From: Vibrio campbellii CAIM 519 = NBRC 15631 = ATCC 25920
GTDB lineage: Bacteria; Pseudomonadota; Gammaproteobacteria; Enterobacterales; Vibrionaceae
Direction: 5' to 3'
Assembly (NCBI RefSeq): GCF_002163755.1
Contig: NZ_CP015863.1
Span: forward strand, 1,116,001 to 1,180,000
Length of the DNA: 64,000 nt
How positions within the stretch are numbered: the first letter of the stretch is position 1; each line of letters opens with the position of its first letter. Below are positions 8,857 to 17,939 of the stretch, in pieces. The translations under genes and the position numbers were made by a program. The notes beneath the pieces were generated by a model, which was not told where the DNA came from, did no database searches, and saw only the letters and a program-made list of their open reading frames with translations.

Positions 8857-9834
8857 TTAGAAGAATGCGAATAAAGAGAGGGAACCAGTACCGTAAACTT
8901 CGGTTTGAGCTTCTTTATAGTCTGGTGTTTTGACGGTAAAGGTTAAACTCGCGCCGTAGTTTTGGTTGTACCAAGTGGCACCTGCGACGGCACTCGCTTG
9001 CCAGTTTTGTAGCGTAACATCGTATTGATCTGATGGCTCAGGAATACCAGAGCGATCGCCTTCGATGGTGATGTCATTAAAGCGGTAACGACCTTCGAAT
9101 CCGGTAAACAAGAACCAACTAGAGGTGCTTTTAGCCAGCATACTTGCGTGGAATGGGCTTTCAACACTGATGTTTGCCGCACCGATGCTGTTTGCTAGGT
9201 TTGTACCCCAACGGAACATCACACCTTGTGAAAAATCACTACGGAAGTTACCCGCATTAATGTCGTTTACATTGGTGATTTCCCACTGTGTGCTTTCACC
9301 TTCGCTGCGCATCAACTTATTGAATGCGCGGTAACCTACGCTGAATGCGATTTCATCATCAATCTGGTATTCCCAACCTTGCGGGTCGGTTGAGCCAGTA
9401 ATACCGTGCACGATTTCCTGTGCTTTCTCTGACAACGAGCTTTCACCTGTTGCACCGATAGTGAAGTTATAGCGAACGGCTTTATCTGCAGTCAGTGAGA
9501 TATAGTTGATTTCGGTATGAAGGTAGCCTGCGTAAGGGCGATCGTTAACAAGCGGGTAGTCGGCTTCAATGTCACTTGGTGTGTACATCTTGTGACCAAG
9601 TACGATTTCAATCTTGTCTACGTTACTTTGGCTGTTGTCATTAAGTGTGAACCAATTCCACTCTGCGTCTTCACGCAGTTTTTCTGTCGCGTAAGAAAGG
9701 AAAATACCGTTGGTGTAATCTTGGTCGACGCCGAAGATACCATCGTTATCTAAAGTGAAAGAGACTGTGGACTTGGTGGATGCAATAGCTGCTGGAGACA
9801 GCAGAGCAAGGACGATTAATTTACTAAGTTTCAT
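8857..9834 (-). CDS. LpxR-like lipid A deacylase (DUF2219), outer membrane
   Basis: 325 residues with a signal peptide (cleavage about residue 19, AIAS) and alternating beta-strand pattern ending in phenylalanine, as expected of an outer-membrane barrel. Family motifs present: TLDNDGIFGVDQDYTNG (N30, D31), NDRPYAGYLHTE, and QEIVHG with H143 followed by DPQGWEYQ. Salmonella LpxR removes the 3'-acyloxyacyl group of lipid A using an Asn-Asp-His set; the residues here sit where those would be after signal removal. Enzyme activity is therefore plausible. It sits between pflB and pflA but is unlikely to share function with them. Confidence 0.8.
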   Translation of the reverse strand: MKLSKLIVLALLSPAAIASTKSTVSFTLDNDGIFGVDQDYTNGIFLSYATEKLREDAEWNWFTLNDNSQSNVDKIEIVLGHKMYTPSDIEADYPLVNDRPYAGYLHTEINYISLTADKAVRYNFTIGATGESSLSEKAQEIVHGITGSTDPQGWEYQIDDEIAFSVGYRAFNKLMRSEGESTQWEITNVNDINAGNFRSDFSQGVMFRWGTNLANSIGAANISVESPFHASMLAKSTSSWFLFTGFEGRYRFNDITIEGDRSGIPEPSDQYDVTLQNWQASAVAGATWYNQNYGASLTFTVKTPDYKEAQTEVYGTGSLSLFAFF

Positions 9835-9923
9835 ATATTATGTTTGCAAGCTTTTTGCGCATCATACGGAAGATCACAGACAAAATCTTTCGTAATGTCA
9901 CAACTTTAGTTCAAGAAACAAAA

Positions 9924-9955
9924 AAAGGCCGATGCTTTACAGCATCGGCCTTTAT
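9924..9955 (-). terminator. terminator after pflB
   Basis: A 13-bp stem AAAGGCCGATGCT / AGCATCGGCCTTT with loop TTAC; the left flank is a run of A, giving a T tract for the minus-strand transcript. It lies about 30 bases past pflB. Confidence 0.92.
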
Positions 9956-9986
9956 TCTATCAATCAGGGTGTTAATTCAGCTGATC

Positions 9987-12263
9987 TTATAGAGACTCGG
10001 TGAATGTACGTGCGATTACGTCAGCTTGTTGCTCTGCAGTTAGAGAGTTGAAGCGTACAGCGTAACCAGATACACGGATTGTTAGCTGAGGGTATTTCTC
10101 TGGGTGCTTAACAGCGTCTTCTAGAGTTTCGCGGTTAAGTACGTTCACGTTAAGGTGTTGACCGCCTTCAATGCCAGACTCGTGGTGGAAGTAACCATCC
10201 ATTAGACCAGCTAGGTTAGCGCGTTGTGAACCTTCATCTTTACCTAGAGCGTTAGGTACGATAGAGAACGTGTAAGAGATACCATCTTTAGCGTGAGCAA
10301 ACGGTAGTTTACCTACAGACGTTAGAGACGCTACAGCACCTTTTTCGTCACGGCCGTGCATTGGGTTAGCACCTGGTGCGAAAGGAGCACCTGCGCGACG
10401 ACCGTCAGGCGTGTTACCAGTCTTCTTACCGTATACCACGTTTGAAGTGATAGTTAGGATAGACTGAGTAGGGATTGCGTCACGGTAAGTCTTAAGCTGA
10501 CGAATCTTGTTCATGAATACTTCAACAAGTTCACAAGCGATGTCATCTACGCGAGCATCGTTGTTACCGAATTTAGGGTAGTCGCCTTCGATTTCGAAGT
10601 CGATTGCTACGCCATCTTCGTCACGAACTGGTTTAACTTGCGCGTATTTGATTGCAGATAGTGAGTCAGCTGCAACAGATAGACCAGCGATACCACAAGC
10701 CATAGTACGACGAACGTCACGGTCATGTAGCGCCATTAGTGCAGCTTCGTAGCTGTACTTGTCGTGCATGAAGTGGATGCTATTTAGTGCAGTCACGTAC
10801 TGCTTAGCTAGCCAATCCATGAAGTGGTCTAGTTTGCCCCATACATCGTCGAAGTCTAGAACTTCGTCAGTGATCTTAGGCATTTGAGGACCAACTTGGA
10901 TCTTCAGTTTCTCATCCACACCGCCGTTGATAACGTATAGAAGAGTCTTAGCTAGGTTAGCGCGAGCGCCGAAAAACTGCATGTGTTTACCAACGATCAT
11001 TGGAGATACACAACATGCGATTGCGTAGTCATCAGACTCGAAGTCTGGACGCATTAGGTCATCGTTCTCGTACTGGATTGATGAAGTATCGATAGATACT
11101 TTCGCACAGAACTTCTTGAAGCCTTCAGGTAGTTGCTCAGACCAAAGAACAGTGATGTTTGGCTCTGGAGAAGGACCCATTGTGTATAGAGAGTTTAGGA
11201 AACGGAAGTTTGAACGCGTAACTAGCGTACGACCGTCAAGACCCATACCACCCATAGACTCTGTTGCCCAGATTGGGTCGCCAGAGAATAGGTCATCGTA
11301 CTCAGGAGTACGTAGGAAACGAACCATACGTAGTTTCATTACGAAGTGGTCGATCATTTCCTGTGCGTCAACTTCAGTGATCTTACCTTCAGCGATATCA
11401 CGCTCGATGTAGATATCTAGGAAAGTAGAAGTACGACCTAGAGACATAGCTGCGCCGTTTTGAGATTTAACAGCTGCTAGGTAACCGAAGTAAGTCCATT
11501 GGATTGCTTCTTGTGCAGTTTCAGCTGGACGAGAGATGTCACAGCCGTATTTCTCAGCCATAACTTTCATTTGGCCAAGTGCACGGTGCTGCTCAGCGAT
11601 CTCTTCGCGAAGCTGCATAGTCATTTGTAGATCTTCACCGTTCTCAAAACGCTCTTGTAGAGACTTGAATTGAGCTAGCTTGTCTTTCATTAGACGGTCG
11701 ATACCGTATAGAGCAACACGACGGTAGTCACCGATGATACGACCACGGCCGTAAGCATCTGGAAGACCAGTTAGAACGCCTGATTTACGACATGCTAGGA
11801 TATCTGGAGTGTAGATATCGAATACGCCAGCGTTGTGCGTTTTGCGGTACTCTGTGAAGATTTTCTTAACTTGTGGATCAAGCTCGCGATCGTAAGCTTT
11901 GCAAGAACCCTCAACCATACGGATACCACCGTTAGGGATGATTGCACGCTTAAGAGGAGCTTCAGTTTGTAGACCAACGATAGTTTCTAGGTCTTTTTCG
12001 ATGTAGCCTGCATCGTGAGCAGTGATGGTAGAGATAACTGAAGTATCGAAATCAACAGGAGCGTGAGTCGCGTTCTCTTGTTTGATACCTTCCATTACCT
12101 TAGCCCAAAGCTTGTTAGTCGCTTCAGTACCTTCAGAAACTAGGAAAGATTCGTCGCCTTCGTACGGAGTGTAGTTCTTCTGAATGAAATCACGAACGTT
12201 TACTTCGTTTTGCCAGTCGCCTGCAGCAAAACCTTCCCAAGCTTTAGCAAATTGCTCTGCCAT
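9987..12263 (-). CDS. pflB: formate C-acetyltransferase PflB
   Basis: PflB converts pyruvate and CoA to acetyl-CoA and formate in anaerobic metabolism. The catalytic pair ACCVSPM lies near residue 417, and the glycyl-radical motif RVSGYAVRF near the C-terminus puts the radical glycine about residue 733. The protein is 758 residues (E. coli 760). I chose the ATG at 12263, which begins MAEQFAKAWEGF like E. coli and has AGGTAGG just upstream; the open frame runs 29 codons further without homology. No focA-type formate channel is adjacent; a DUF3360 carrier is upstream instead. Confidence 0.98.
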   Translation of the reverse strand: MAEQFAKAWEGFAAGDWQNEVNVRDFIQKNYTPYEGDESFLVSEGTEATNKLWAKVMEGIKQENATHAPVDFDTSVISTITAHDAGYIEKDLETIVGLQTEAPLKRAIIPNGGIRMVEGSCKAYDRELDPQVKKIFTEYRKTHNAGVFDIYTPDILACRKSGVLTGLPDAYGRGRIIGDYRRVALYGIDRLMKDKLAQFKSLQERFENGEDLQMTMQLREEIAEQHRALGQMKVMAEKYGCDISRPAETAQEAIQWTYFGYLAAVKSQNGAAMSLGRTSTFLDIYIERDIAEGKITEVDAQEMIDHFVMKLRMVRFLRTPEYDDLFSGDPIWATESMGGMGLDGRTLVTRSNFRFLNSLYTMGPSPEPNITVLWSEQLPEGFKKFCAKVSIDTSSIQYENDDLMRPDFESDDYAIACCVSPMIVGKHMQFFGARANLAKTLLYVINGGVDEKLKIQVGPQMPKITDEVLDFDDVWGKLDHFMDWLAKQYVTALNSIHFMHDKYSYEAALMALHDRDVRRTMACGIAGLSVAADSLSAIKYAQVKPVRDEDGVAIDFEIEGDYPKFGNNDARVDDIACELVEVFMNKIRQLKTYRDAIPTQSILTITSNVVYGKKTGNTPDGRRAGAPFAPGANPMHGRDEKGAVASLTSVGKLPFAHAKDGISYTFSIVPNALGKDEGSQRANLAGLMDGYFHHESGIEGGQHLNVNVLNRETLEDAVKHPEKYPQLTIRVSGYAVRFNSLTAEQQADVIARTFTESL

Positions 12264-12569
12264 GACATACCTACCTTTGTAGTAGAAAAAAATACGTACT
12301 GGTTCGCCGTTGAGCCAGCTATCTCCACTGTTAGATGGAGAACAGTACACTCTTAATGAATAACAATATGTATAGTCTTAAATAAGAAAATGTGAGTCAT
12401 AAAACTATAAATCTTGTCACTGCTAACAATGTGGTTTTTTCCCAACCACAATTCAAGGCTAAACTAAAAAAATTCTGTAAACCTTAAACTAAATCAATAA
12501 ATACTAAAAAAACTCGATAAAAATTGGGTAGCGACGAGCGCTACCCACACAATTTTTGAACGAATGTCA
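12264..12569. other. pflB upstream region
   Basis: About 300 AT-rich bases between pflB and the DUF3360 gene. It holds the DUF3360 terminator and should hold the pflB promoter and leader. I do not see a clean FNR or ArcA box within it. The open frame continues upstream from pflB for 29 codons but without resemblance to any PflB. Confidence 0.5.
12526..12546 (-). terminator. terminator after DUF3360 gene
   Basis: An 8-bp stem GGGTAGCG / CGCTACCC with loop ACGAG, flanked by AAAAATT and AATTTTT, so it ends the minus-strand transcript in a T tract. It lies 24 bases past the stop. Confidence 0.88.
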
Positions 12570-14117
12570 TTATAGCCAAGCTTTAATGCCGTATTGTCCC
12601 TCTAGCATACCTACTGCAAGCATAGCGACCAAACAGATAACAAGTACACCTACAGGGATCACAATCTTGTCTACAAATGACAGGCGGGCTGCACGCTCTT
12701 TATTACCAATTAGACCGTTGTTGTCTAGAAGCATCGTAAGTGCCCAAGCAAGAACTGGGTTAACAACTGCTGAACCAAAGATACAGATACCTGCTGCTTG
12801 AGAATCTTTTGAGTCTTTCACCATTTGCATACCTGCTTCAAGTAGAGGTAGAGATACACCTACAAGAAGAGCAACACGCATTACTGGTGGCCATACCGCG
12901 ATATCCATTGGGAAACCAAGGATTGCGATGATCATTACTAGAAGACCAAGAAGGATAGCACCGCCAGGGATAGGGCGTTTCGCGATCGCTGCTGGGATCA
13001 TGTAAGTACCCCAAGATGAAGTGATGTTACCACCACCTACTGCTGTACCTACCATTTGGCGGATAGAACACATTGTCATAGTGTCATCAACGTCCATCAG
13101 TACTTTTTCAGTCTTTTTAGGGTAGTTCAGTTCTTGGAAGATACGGTGACCTAGGAAGTCAGGAGACCACATCGCTACAGCAAGGATTGCAAACGGTAGT
13201 GATGCGATGAAGTGTTCCATATTAGGAAGACCTAGCATCCAACCTTCTTCAGTGCTGCCCCACCAGTAAACTGGATTTAGGTTAGGAAGACCTGTTTCAG
13301 TAACGAATTTAATGTCGAAACCTGCGCCTAGTACTAAAGCGATTGCAAGGCCAGTGAAAGCACACACTGGGATTGCTAGCCAACGCTTGTTTACTTTTGC
13401 AAGGAATGCGTAGAGCGCGATAGTCACTGCTAGGACGATCAGACCAACATAACCCATGCTGCCCGCTTCAACATTAGAAGATTGTAGACCAACCGCCCAT
13501 TCTTGAATCGAAGTGATTTGGCTCATGGTACCCGTTAAGCCCAGGAAAATAAGCAAGCCGCCGGCTGTACCTTCTGAGGTGAGGTTTACTAGCTTGGAGC
13601 CGCCTTTCAAGGCACTAAGTAGAAGACCAAATACACCGATTAGAATTGCCAATGCAAGAGGGTGAGCACCAGCAAGAGCGATGGTACCAATAAGAGGGAT
13701 CATTGGACCGTGGTTACCTGCAAGGTTGGCTTTAGGGTTAATAAAACCAGAAGCAAGTACACAGAAAAGGAGTGCAGGGATAAGCATTTCTACACGTGCA
13801 ACTTCGATTGCAAAATCTTTGCCTAAGTTTACGTGGTCCCATGCTGCAGTAAGACCTTCAGCCCAAGACATCATTACCGCAGAGTACATCGCGATAATAC
13901 CGATAGTACCAGCAAGTGCTGGAATAAGGTCTTCAAGCTCAAAGCGGAAGTCACGACCTGGCAAGTTTAAGCCAAAACGACGTGGCTTCATGATTTGTAG
14001 TTCGTGGTCTAGGTAGTCTGAACGGCTTGCGAACTCAGATGATGGACGGTGAAGCTCGCGGTAGCTTTTAGTCTCAATATCCGAATCAGAGTGCGCTTTA
14101 TTCACTGCGTCTGACAT
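12570..14117 (-). CDS. DUF3360 family inner-membrane carrier
   Basis: A 515-residue polytopic protein with about 12-13 hydrophobic segments after a 70-residue polar N-terminus. I recognise it as DUF3360 (PF11840), a family found mainly in Vibrio and relatives. Segments such as INPKANLAGNHGPMIPLIG, SEGTAGGLLIFLGLTG and ICIFGSAVVNPVLAWALTM recall the UraA/SulP type inverted-repeat carrier fold, so it may transport an anion or nucleobase; the substrate is unknown. Its position upstream of pflB on the same strand, with an FNR-like box about 200 bases upstream of its start, suggests anaerobic use, perhaps for an organic acid. That last point is inference. Confidence 0.68.
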   Translation of the reverse strand: MSDAVNKAHSDSDIETKSYRELHRPSSEFASRSDYLDHELQIMKPRRFGLNLPGRDFRFELEDLIPALAGTIGIIAMYSAVMMSWAEGLTAAWDHVNLGKDFAIEVARVEMLIPALLFCVLASGFINPKANLAGNHGPMIPLIGTIALAGAHPLALAILIGVFGLLLSALKGGSKLVNLTSEGTAGGLLIFLGLTGTMSQITSIQEWAVGLQSSNVEAGSMGYVGLIVLAVTIALYAFLAKVNKRWLAIPVCAFTGLAIALVLGAGFDIKFVTETGLPNLNPVYWWGSTEEGWMLGLPNMEHFIASLPFAILAVAMWSPDFLGHRIFQELNYPKKTEKVLMDVDDTMTMCSIRQMVGTAVGGGNITSSWGTYMIPAAIAKRPIPGGAILLGLLVMIIAILGFPMDIAVWPPVMRVALLVGVSLPLLEAGMQMVKDSKDSQAAGICIFGSAVVNPVLAWALTMLLDNNGLIGNKERAARLSFVDKIVIPVGVLVICLVAMLAVGMLEGQYGIKAWL

Positions 14118-14315
14118 AGATTCCTCATATATTTAAAAGTTATGAATTCTAAATTGTGTGTTTTCCGCCTCCTGCGGCACTTCCTATGCTAGCTATTATT
14201 AGATTTTGTCACACGAATACTACGTGCCTAAGCATAGCTAATAACTCGTTGTGTTGAGGCACAAAAAATTCCTCATCATTGACGCGGAGTCTAACAAGAT
14301 AGCCCTTTGGGGTGA

Positions 14316-14329
14316 TTGATTTAGATCAC
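14316..14329. promoter_or_regulatory. FNR-like box
   Basis: TTGATTTAGATCAC matches the FNR consensus TTGAT-N4-ATCAA at nine of ten positions. It lies about 200 bases upstream of the DUF3360 start, within the divergent region. This is consistent with oxygen control of the DUF3360-pflB side; it is a sequence match only. Confidence 0.5.
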
Positions 14330-14394
14330 TTTAAGAATAGATGTGAAAGAAAACTACAGAAAGTGTCTGGCATGCGAACAAGCTGGTGATTTAG

Positions 14395-14413
14395 TGTGTA
14401 ATTAGATTACACA
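14395..14413. promoter_or_regulatory. 19-base inverted repeat, candidate operator
   Basis: TGTGTAAT-TAG-ATTACACA is a perfect 8-bp inverted repeat around a 3-base centre, about 160 bases upstream of the lipoprotein ATG. Spacing does not fit CRP or FNR. The size and symmetry fit a dimeric repressor or activator, identity unknown. Confidence 0.4.
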
Positions 14414-14570
14414 AGTTGCATAAAATTAGACTTTGTTTTGCAGAAATAATGCTCAATTGAACGTATTGATGCCATTCATAGGTGGAACAAAAAGCTGGCT
14501 TCATTCTTGCTTAATACCGAGCAGAGACGATTTTTTGGCTAATCATTGCCGCTCAGTTTAGGAAGAAGAC

Positions 14571-16046
14571 ATGAAACAGCTTAAAGTACTGCCGCTAGTG
14601 GCAATTATTTCGGGATTAATGGTCGGTTGCGGTGGCGGCGGTGGTGGCGGTGGTGGCACAGCCCCTCGTACGACTTTTACATTTGACTTTGCGATTCCGG
14701 CAATGATGTCTGAAAGCGACGCTAAAGCAAAAAGCTGTACCGTTTATGACCGAGATACGGATTCAAATGGTGATGCAATCGTCTTGACTTACAGCCAGGC
14801 ATCAAAAGCTCAAGTAACGAATAACGTGATTGGTTATTACTCTGATGCTAATGGCAAGATGGTTGGAGAAATCATTAAACCGACAAGTGATAACTTTAAA
14901 TTTGTTCTGCAAGATATTCCGGAAGGTGGTTACATCACCATTCAAGCTCTTGAATTCAACGGGAGAGAAGTTCGTGTAAATTCTTTCTCTCGTGAGTTTT
15001 TGGAAGACAAAGAGTTACGCAGCGCTACTTTTGCATTGAACCGAGAGTCACTGAATACATGCTTTACGGGTGGTAACGTATCGGATAAAACGTTCAAAAA
15101 CCTTTCATACCGTAACGCGGTATCTGGTGGGGGCGATTATCATTTCGTATCACAAAAAGACGTTTTAGTATCTCCAAATAGCGATATGACTTCAGACGAA
15201 GAATTGTTAGGTTTCAATGGGGAGCCTACCGCATTATTCCAATATGAGTCTGGCTCTGATAACAAGTCGCTATATCAATATGGTATTGGCTCTTGGGGCT
15301 CCGGTGATATTGATCTAGTTACGACGGACGTTGTTTCTAGTATTTATTCATCATCTGGCTATAAATACGACTCTTTGAACATTGGCTTTGTGGCAAATGA
15401 TTATTTATACAATGCTTTGGAATTAGGTAATTCTGCAAACGAATACCGTCGACCTAGTGAAGCCAACAAAGAAGAGTGGGTTTACTTAGCCGTTTCTGAG
15501 AATGCGACAAATGGTTGGGATTCATTACTAACTGGCACTATTGATTCTAGCTGGGATATTGATGCTGACCCAAGTATGTTTCTAAATATCAAAGACTTGT
15601 CAAATGCCAAACCTAGTGTGGTATCTCAGAGCGGACGAGAGTCGGTAATTGATATCAACATGGGGCTTACTAACTCTACAGAAGGTTTTGTTCGCACGGC
15701 CTATTTTGCTGCTTCAGGAGATTACAAAGTAACTCATCGTATTTTTACTAAGAGCAATAGTGACTATGTGGTAGTACCTGAGCTGGACTACTACAACTTC
15801 CCATCTTTAGCGGTAAGCGGCTTGAAGGTCTCGGAAACAGATAATTTTAACCGTGCAGCTATCATTCTCGATGACAACAGTGATATTGACTCAAAAATGT
15901 TCATGAGCTTCTTCTCTAACGGTGAAGCTTCCGAACCTGAATTAGAAGCCGATCTTGATGGCATTTTAACGTCAGAAAAAGACGGGATGGCAAGTGAAGT
16001 AACACTTCGCACTTCTAACTCTCTTGTTGTAACGCGTTTTAACTAG
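14571..16046 (+). CDS. lipoprotein with poly-glycine stretch, unknown function
   Basis: 491 residues. The signal peptide ends in a lipobox (LMVGC, C20), followed by nine glycines (residues 21-29), a flexible tether at the membrane anchor. The remainder is beta-rich and acidic, rich in Ser, Asp and Asn, with no motif I recognise; it looks like an outer-membrane-tethered, periplasmic or surface-exposed protein. GAAGAAG lies six bases upstream of the ATG. It is a single gene with its own terminator and no linked pathway genes. Glycine codons alternate GGT/GGC rather than forming a simple tract. I do not recognise the family. Confidence 0.75.
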   Translation: MKQLKVLPLVAIISGLMVGCGGGGGGGGGTAPRTTFTFDFAIPAMMSESDAKAKSCTVYDRDTDSNGDAIVLTYSQASKAQVTNNVIGYYSDANGKMVGEIIKPTSDNFKFVLQDIPEGGYITIQALEFNGREVRVNSFSREFLEDKELRSATFALNRESLNTCFTGGNVSDKTFKNLSYRNAVSGGGDYHFVSQKDVLVSPNSDMTSDEELLGFNGEPTALFQYESGSDNKSLYQYGIGSWGSGDIDLVTTDVVSSIYSSSGYKYDSLNIGFVANDYLYNALELGNSANEYRRPSEANKEEWVYLAVSENATNGWDSLLTGTIDSSWDIDADPSMFLNIKDLSNAKPSVVSQSGRESVIDINMGLTNSTEGFVRTAYFAASGDYKVTHRIFTKSNSDYVVVPELDYYNFPSLAVSGLKVSETDNFNRAAIILDDNSDIDSKMFMSFFSNGEASEPELEADLDGILTSEKDGMASEVTLRTSNSLVVTRFN

Positions 16047-16089
16047 CATTAGCAAAGCAAGATTTAATTAACACTTTTGTATCTTAACT

Positions 16090-16115
16090 AGCCCCTCTAC
16101 TGAGGGGCTTTTTTA
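16090..16115 (+). terminator. terminator after lipoprotein gene
   Basis: Stem AGCCCCTC / GAGGGGCT with loop TACT, followed by TTTTTT. It lies about 44 bases past the stop. Confidence 0.92.
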
Positions 16116-16138
16116 TGTCAGTTATTCAACATTTAAAG

Positions 16139-16156
16139 AATATTTAGCTAAATATT
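16139..16156. promoter_or_regulatory. 18-base perfect palindrome upstream of the ABC operon
   Basis: AATATTTAGCTAAATATT reads the same on both strands and lies about 150 bases upstream of the ATPase gene. ArgR boxes are 18-bp palindromes of similar AT-richness, but the TGAAT half-site core is absent, so ArgR is only one possibility. Confidence 0.35.
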
Positions 16157-16304
16157 GCATATTAATTTGATTGTTGTATCTATCTATTCGAGTTATTTAG
16201 GTTAATAATTTGTTGCAACTTGCAGTTGGTGGTGATAGTTTGTTCCAATTCAAAGAGGGCGGAGTCCCTTATTGCAGTGACTAAAACACAGGGAGTAAGG
16301 CGCA

Positions 16305-17075
16305 ATGAATGATGTACCAGCGCTAGATATAAAAGACCTGCACAAAACATTTGGACAGAATGAAGTCCTTAAAGGCATTTCACTTGCCGCTCATAAAGGG
16401 GATGTTATCTCCATCATTGGTTCTTCCGGTTCCGGTAAGAGTACTTTCCTAAGATGTATTAACCTTCTTGAAACGCCTACTGCTGGTGAGATTTGGGTAA
16501 ACGGTGAGCTTATCCAGATGAAAAATAACCGAGCAGGAGAGTCCGTTCCAGCCAATGAGAAACAAGTTCAACGTATTCGTTCACGCTTAGCCATGGTGTT
16601 TCAGGGCTTTAACCTTTGGTCACACTTAACGGTTCTAGAAAATGTGATTGAAGCGCCGGTGCATGTACTTGGCGTACCTAAAGCGCAAGCGATAGAAAAT
16701 GCAGAGCTGCTTCTGAAAAAAGTAGGGCTGTACGAACGAAAAGACTACTACCCAGGACACCTTTCAGGTGGTCAGCAGCAGCGGGCGGCTATTGCTCGTG
16801 CTCTTGCTGTCGATCCAGAAGTGATGCTGTTCGATGAGCCAACCTCTGCACTCGATCCTGAGTTGGTTGGTGAGGTGTTAGGAGTAATGCGAGATTTGGC
16901 AGATGAAGGGCGAACGATGTTGGTCGTTACCCATGAAATGGCATTTGCGCGTGACGTATCTAACCATGTGATGTTTCTACATCAAGGCTTAGTGGAAGAA
17001 CAGGGAGATCCAGCTAAGCTATTTACAAACCCAGATTCAGAACGTTTACAGCAATTTATCTCATCTATCTACTAA
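16305..17075 (+). CDS. ABC transporter ATPase for basic amino acids (HisP-like)
   Basis: 256 residues with Walker A GSSGSGKST (about residue 38), signature LSGGQQQR and Walker B VMLFDEPTSALDP. Identity is highest to HisP/AotP-type ATPases: LKGISLAAHKGDVISIIG and VFQGFNLWSHLTVLENVIEAPVHVLG. It energises uptake of histidine, arginine, lysine or ornithine across the inner membrane. The operon order is ATPase, binding protein, two permeases, which differs from E. coli hisJQMP. GGGAGTAAGG precedes the ATG. Confidence 0.92.
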   Translation: MNDVPALDIKDLHKTFGQNEVLKGISLAAHKGDVISIIGSSGSGKSTFLRCINLLETPTAGEIWVNGELIQMKNNRAGESVPANEKQVQRIRSRLAMVFQGFNLWSHLTVLENVIEAPVHVLGVPKAQAIENAELLLKKVGLYERKDYYPGHLSGGQQQRAAIARALAVDPEVMLFDEPTSALDPELVGEVLGVMRDLADEGRTMLVVTHEMAFARDVSNHVMFLHQGLVEEQGDPAKLFTNPDSERLQQFISSIY

Positions 17076-17155
17076 TATTTCTTGGGTGGCAGTCTTTTGC
17101 CACCTATTAAGCACAATAATCAAAACCAAATAAAAGCAATCACAGGAGTATGGAA

Positions 17156-17926
17156 ATGAAAAAGTGGTTATTAGCAGCAACGCTTGCTGCAACAGCAGTG
17201 TCTGGTGTCGCCCAAGCGAAAGAATGGAAAACCGTTCGCTTTGGTATTGAAGGCGCTTACCCTCCGTTTAGCTGGACAGAAACGGATGGCTCTTTAAAAG
17301 GCTTCGACGTGGATATGGCGAACGCACTTTGTGAAGAGATGAAAGTGAAGTGTCAGATCGTTGCTCAAGACTGGGATGGTATTATTCCTTCTCTACTTGC
17401 TCGTAAATACGATGCAATTATTGCTGCAATGTCGATCACTGAAGAGCGTAAGAAGAAAGTTGACTTCACAGGGAAATACGCACTGATTCCAAACAAATTC
17501 ATCGCTAAGAAAGGCGCAAACCTAGACTTTGATAACCTTGACGGTCAAAAAATTGCCGTTCAACGTGCAACCACTCATGATAAGTACCTAACAGATAACT
17601 ACGGCGATAAAGTTGAAATCGTACGTTACGGTTCATTTGATGAAGCCTACCTTGATCTTGCTAACGGTCGTGTCGCAGCAGTACTTGGTGATGCATCAGC
17701 ACTTGAAGAAGGTGTATTAAACAAAGCGGGTGGTGAAGCGTACGAATTTGTTGGTCCTTCTCTAACGGATCCTAAATGGTTCGGTGACGGCTTTGGTATT
17801 GCCGTTCGTAAGCAAGACAAAGACCTAACTAAGAAGCTAGATGCGGCTATCTTGTCACTACGTGAAAAAGGTGTTTACCAAGAAATCGCAGGTAAATACT
17901 TCAACTACGATGTTTACGGCGAGTAA
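17156..17926 (+). CDS. periplasmic binding protein for basic amino acids
   Basis: 256 residues with signal peptide MKKWLLAATLAATAVSGVAQA, then the family 3 solute-binding fold: FGIEGAYPPFSW, GFDVDMANALCEEM, DWDGIIPSLLARKYDAIIAAMSITEERKK. It captures a cationic amino acid in the periplasm and delivers it to the permeases downstream. I prefer the ATG at 17156 because CAGGAG ends only one base from the in-frame ATG at 17150, too close to use. A 35-base hairpin follows the gene before the permeases. Confidence 0.92.
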   Translation: MKKWLLAATLAATAVSGVAQAKEWKTVRFGIEGAYPPFSWTETDGSLKGFDVDMANALCEEMKVKCQIVAQDWDGIIPSLLARKYDAIIAAMSITEERKKKVDFTGKYALIPNKFIAKKGANLDFDNLDGQKIAVQRATTHDKYLTDNYGDKVEIVRYGSFDEAYLDLANGRVAAVLGDASALEEGVLNKAGGEAYEFVGPSLTDPKWFGDGFGIAVRKQDKDLTKKLDAAILSLREKGVYQEIAGKYFNYDVYGE

Positions 17927-17939
17927 GCTGTAACTAAGC

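Larger units (their letters stand above)
14118..14570. other. divergent regulatory region, DUF3360 gene and poly-Gly lipoprotein gene
   Basis: About 450 bases between two divergent genes, with no coding frame of note. It contains an FNR-like box (14316-14329) and an 8-bp perfect inverted repeat with a 3-base spacer (14395-14413), both described separately. Confidence 0.6.

Noticed and set aside
12264..12350. 29-codon N-terminal extension of pflB
   Set aside because: No homology to any PflB; the downstream ATG has a good ribosome site and matches E. coli.
14631..14657. Poly-glycine codon run as a phase-variable simple repeat
   Set aside because: The codons alternate GGT and GGC irregularly, so there is no pure tract likely to slip often.
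16139..16156. ArgR box upstream of the basic amino-acid importer
   Set aside because: An 18-base palindrome is present, but the TGAAT/ATTCA half-sites of the ArgR consensus are missing; kept only as an unnamed candidate operator.
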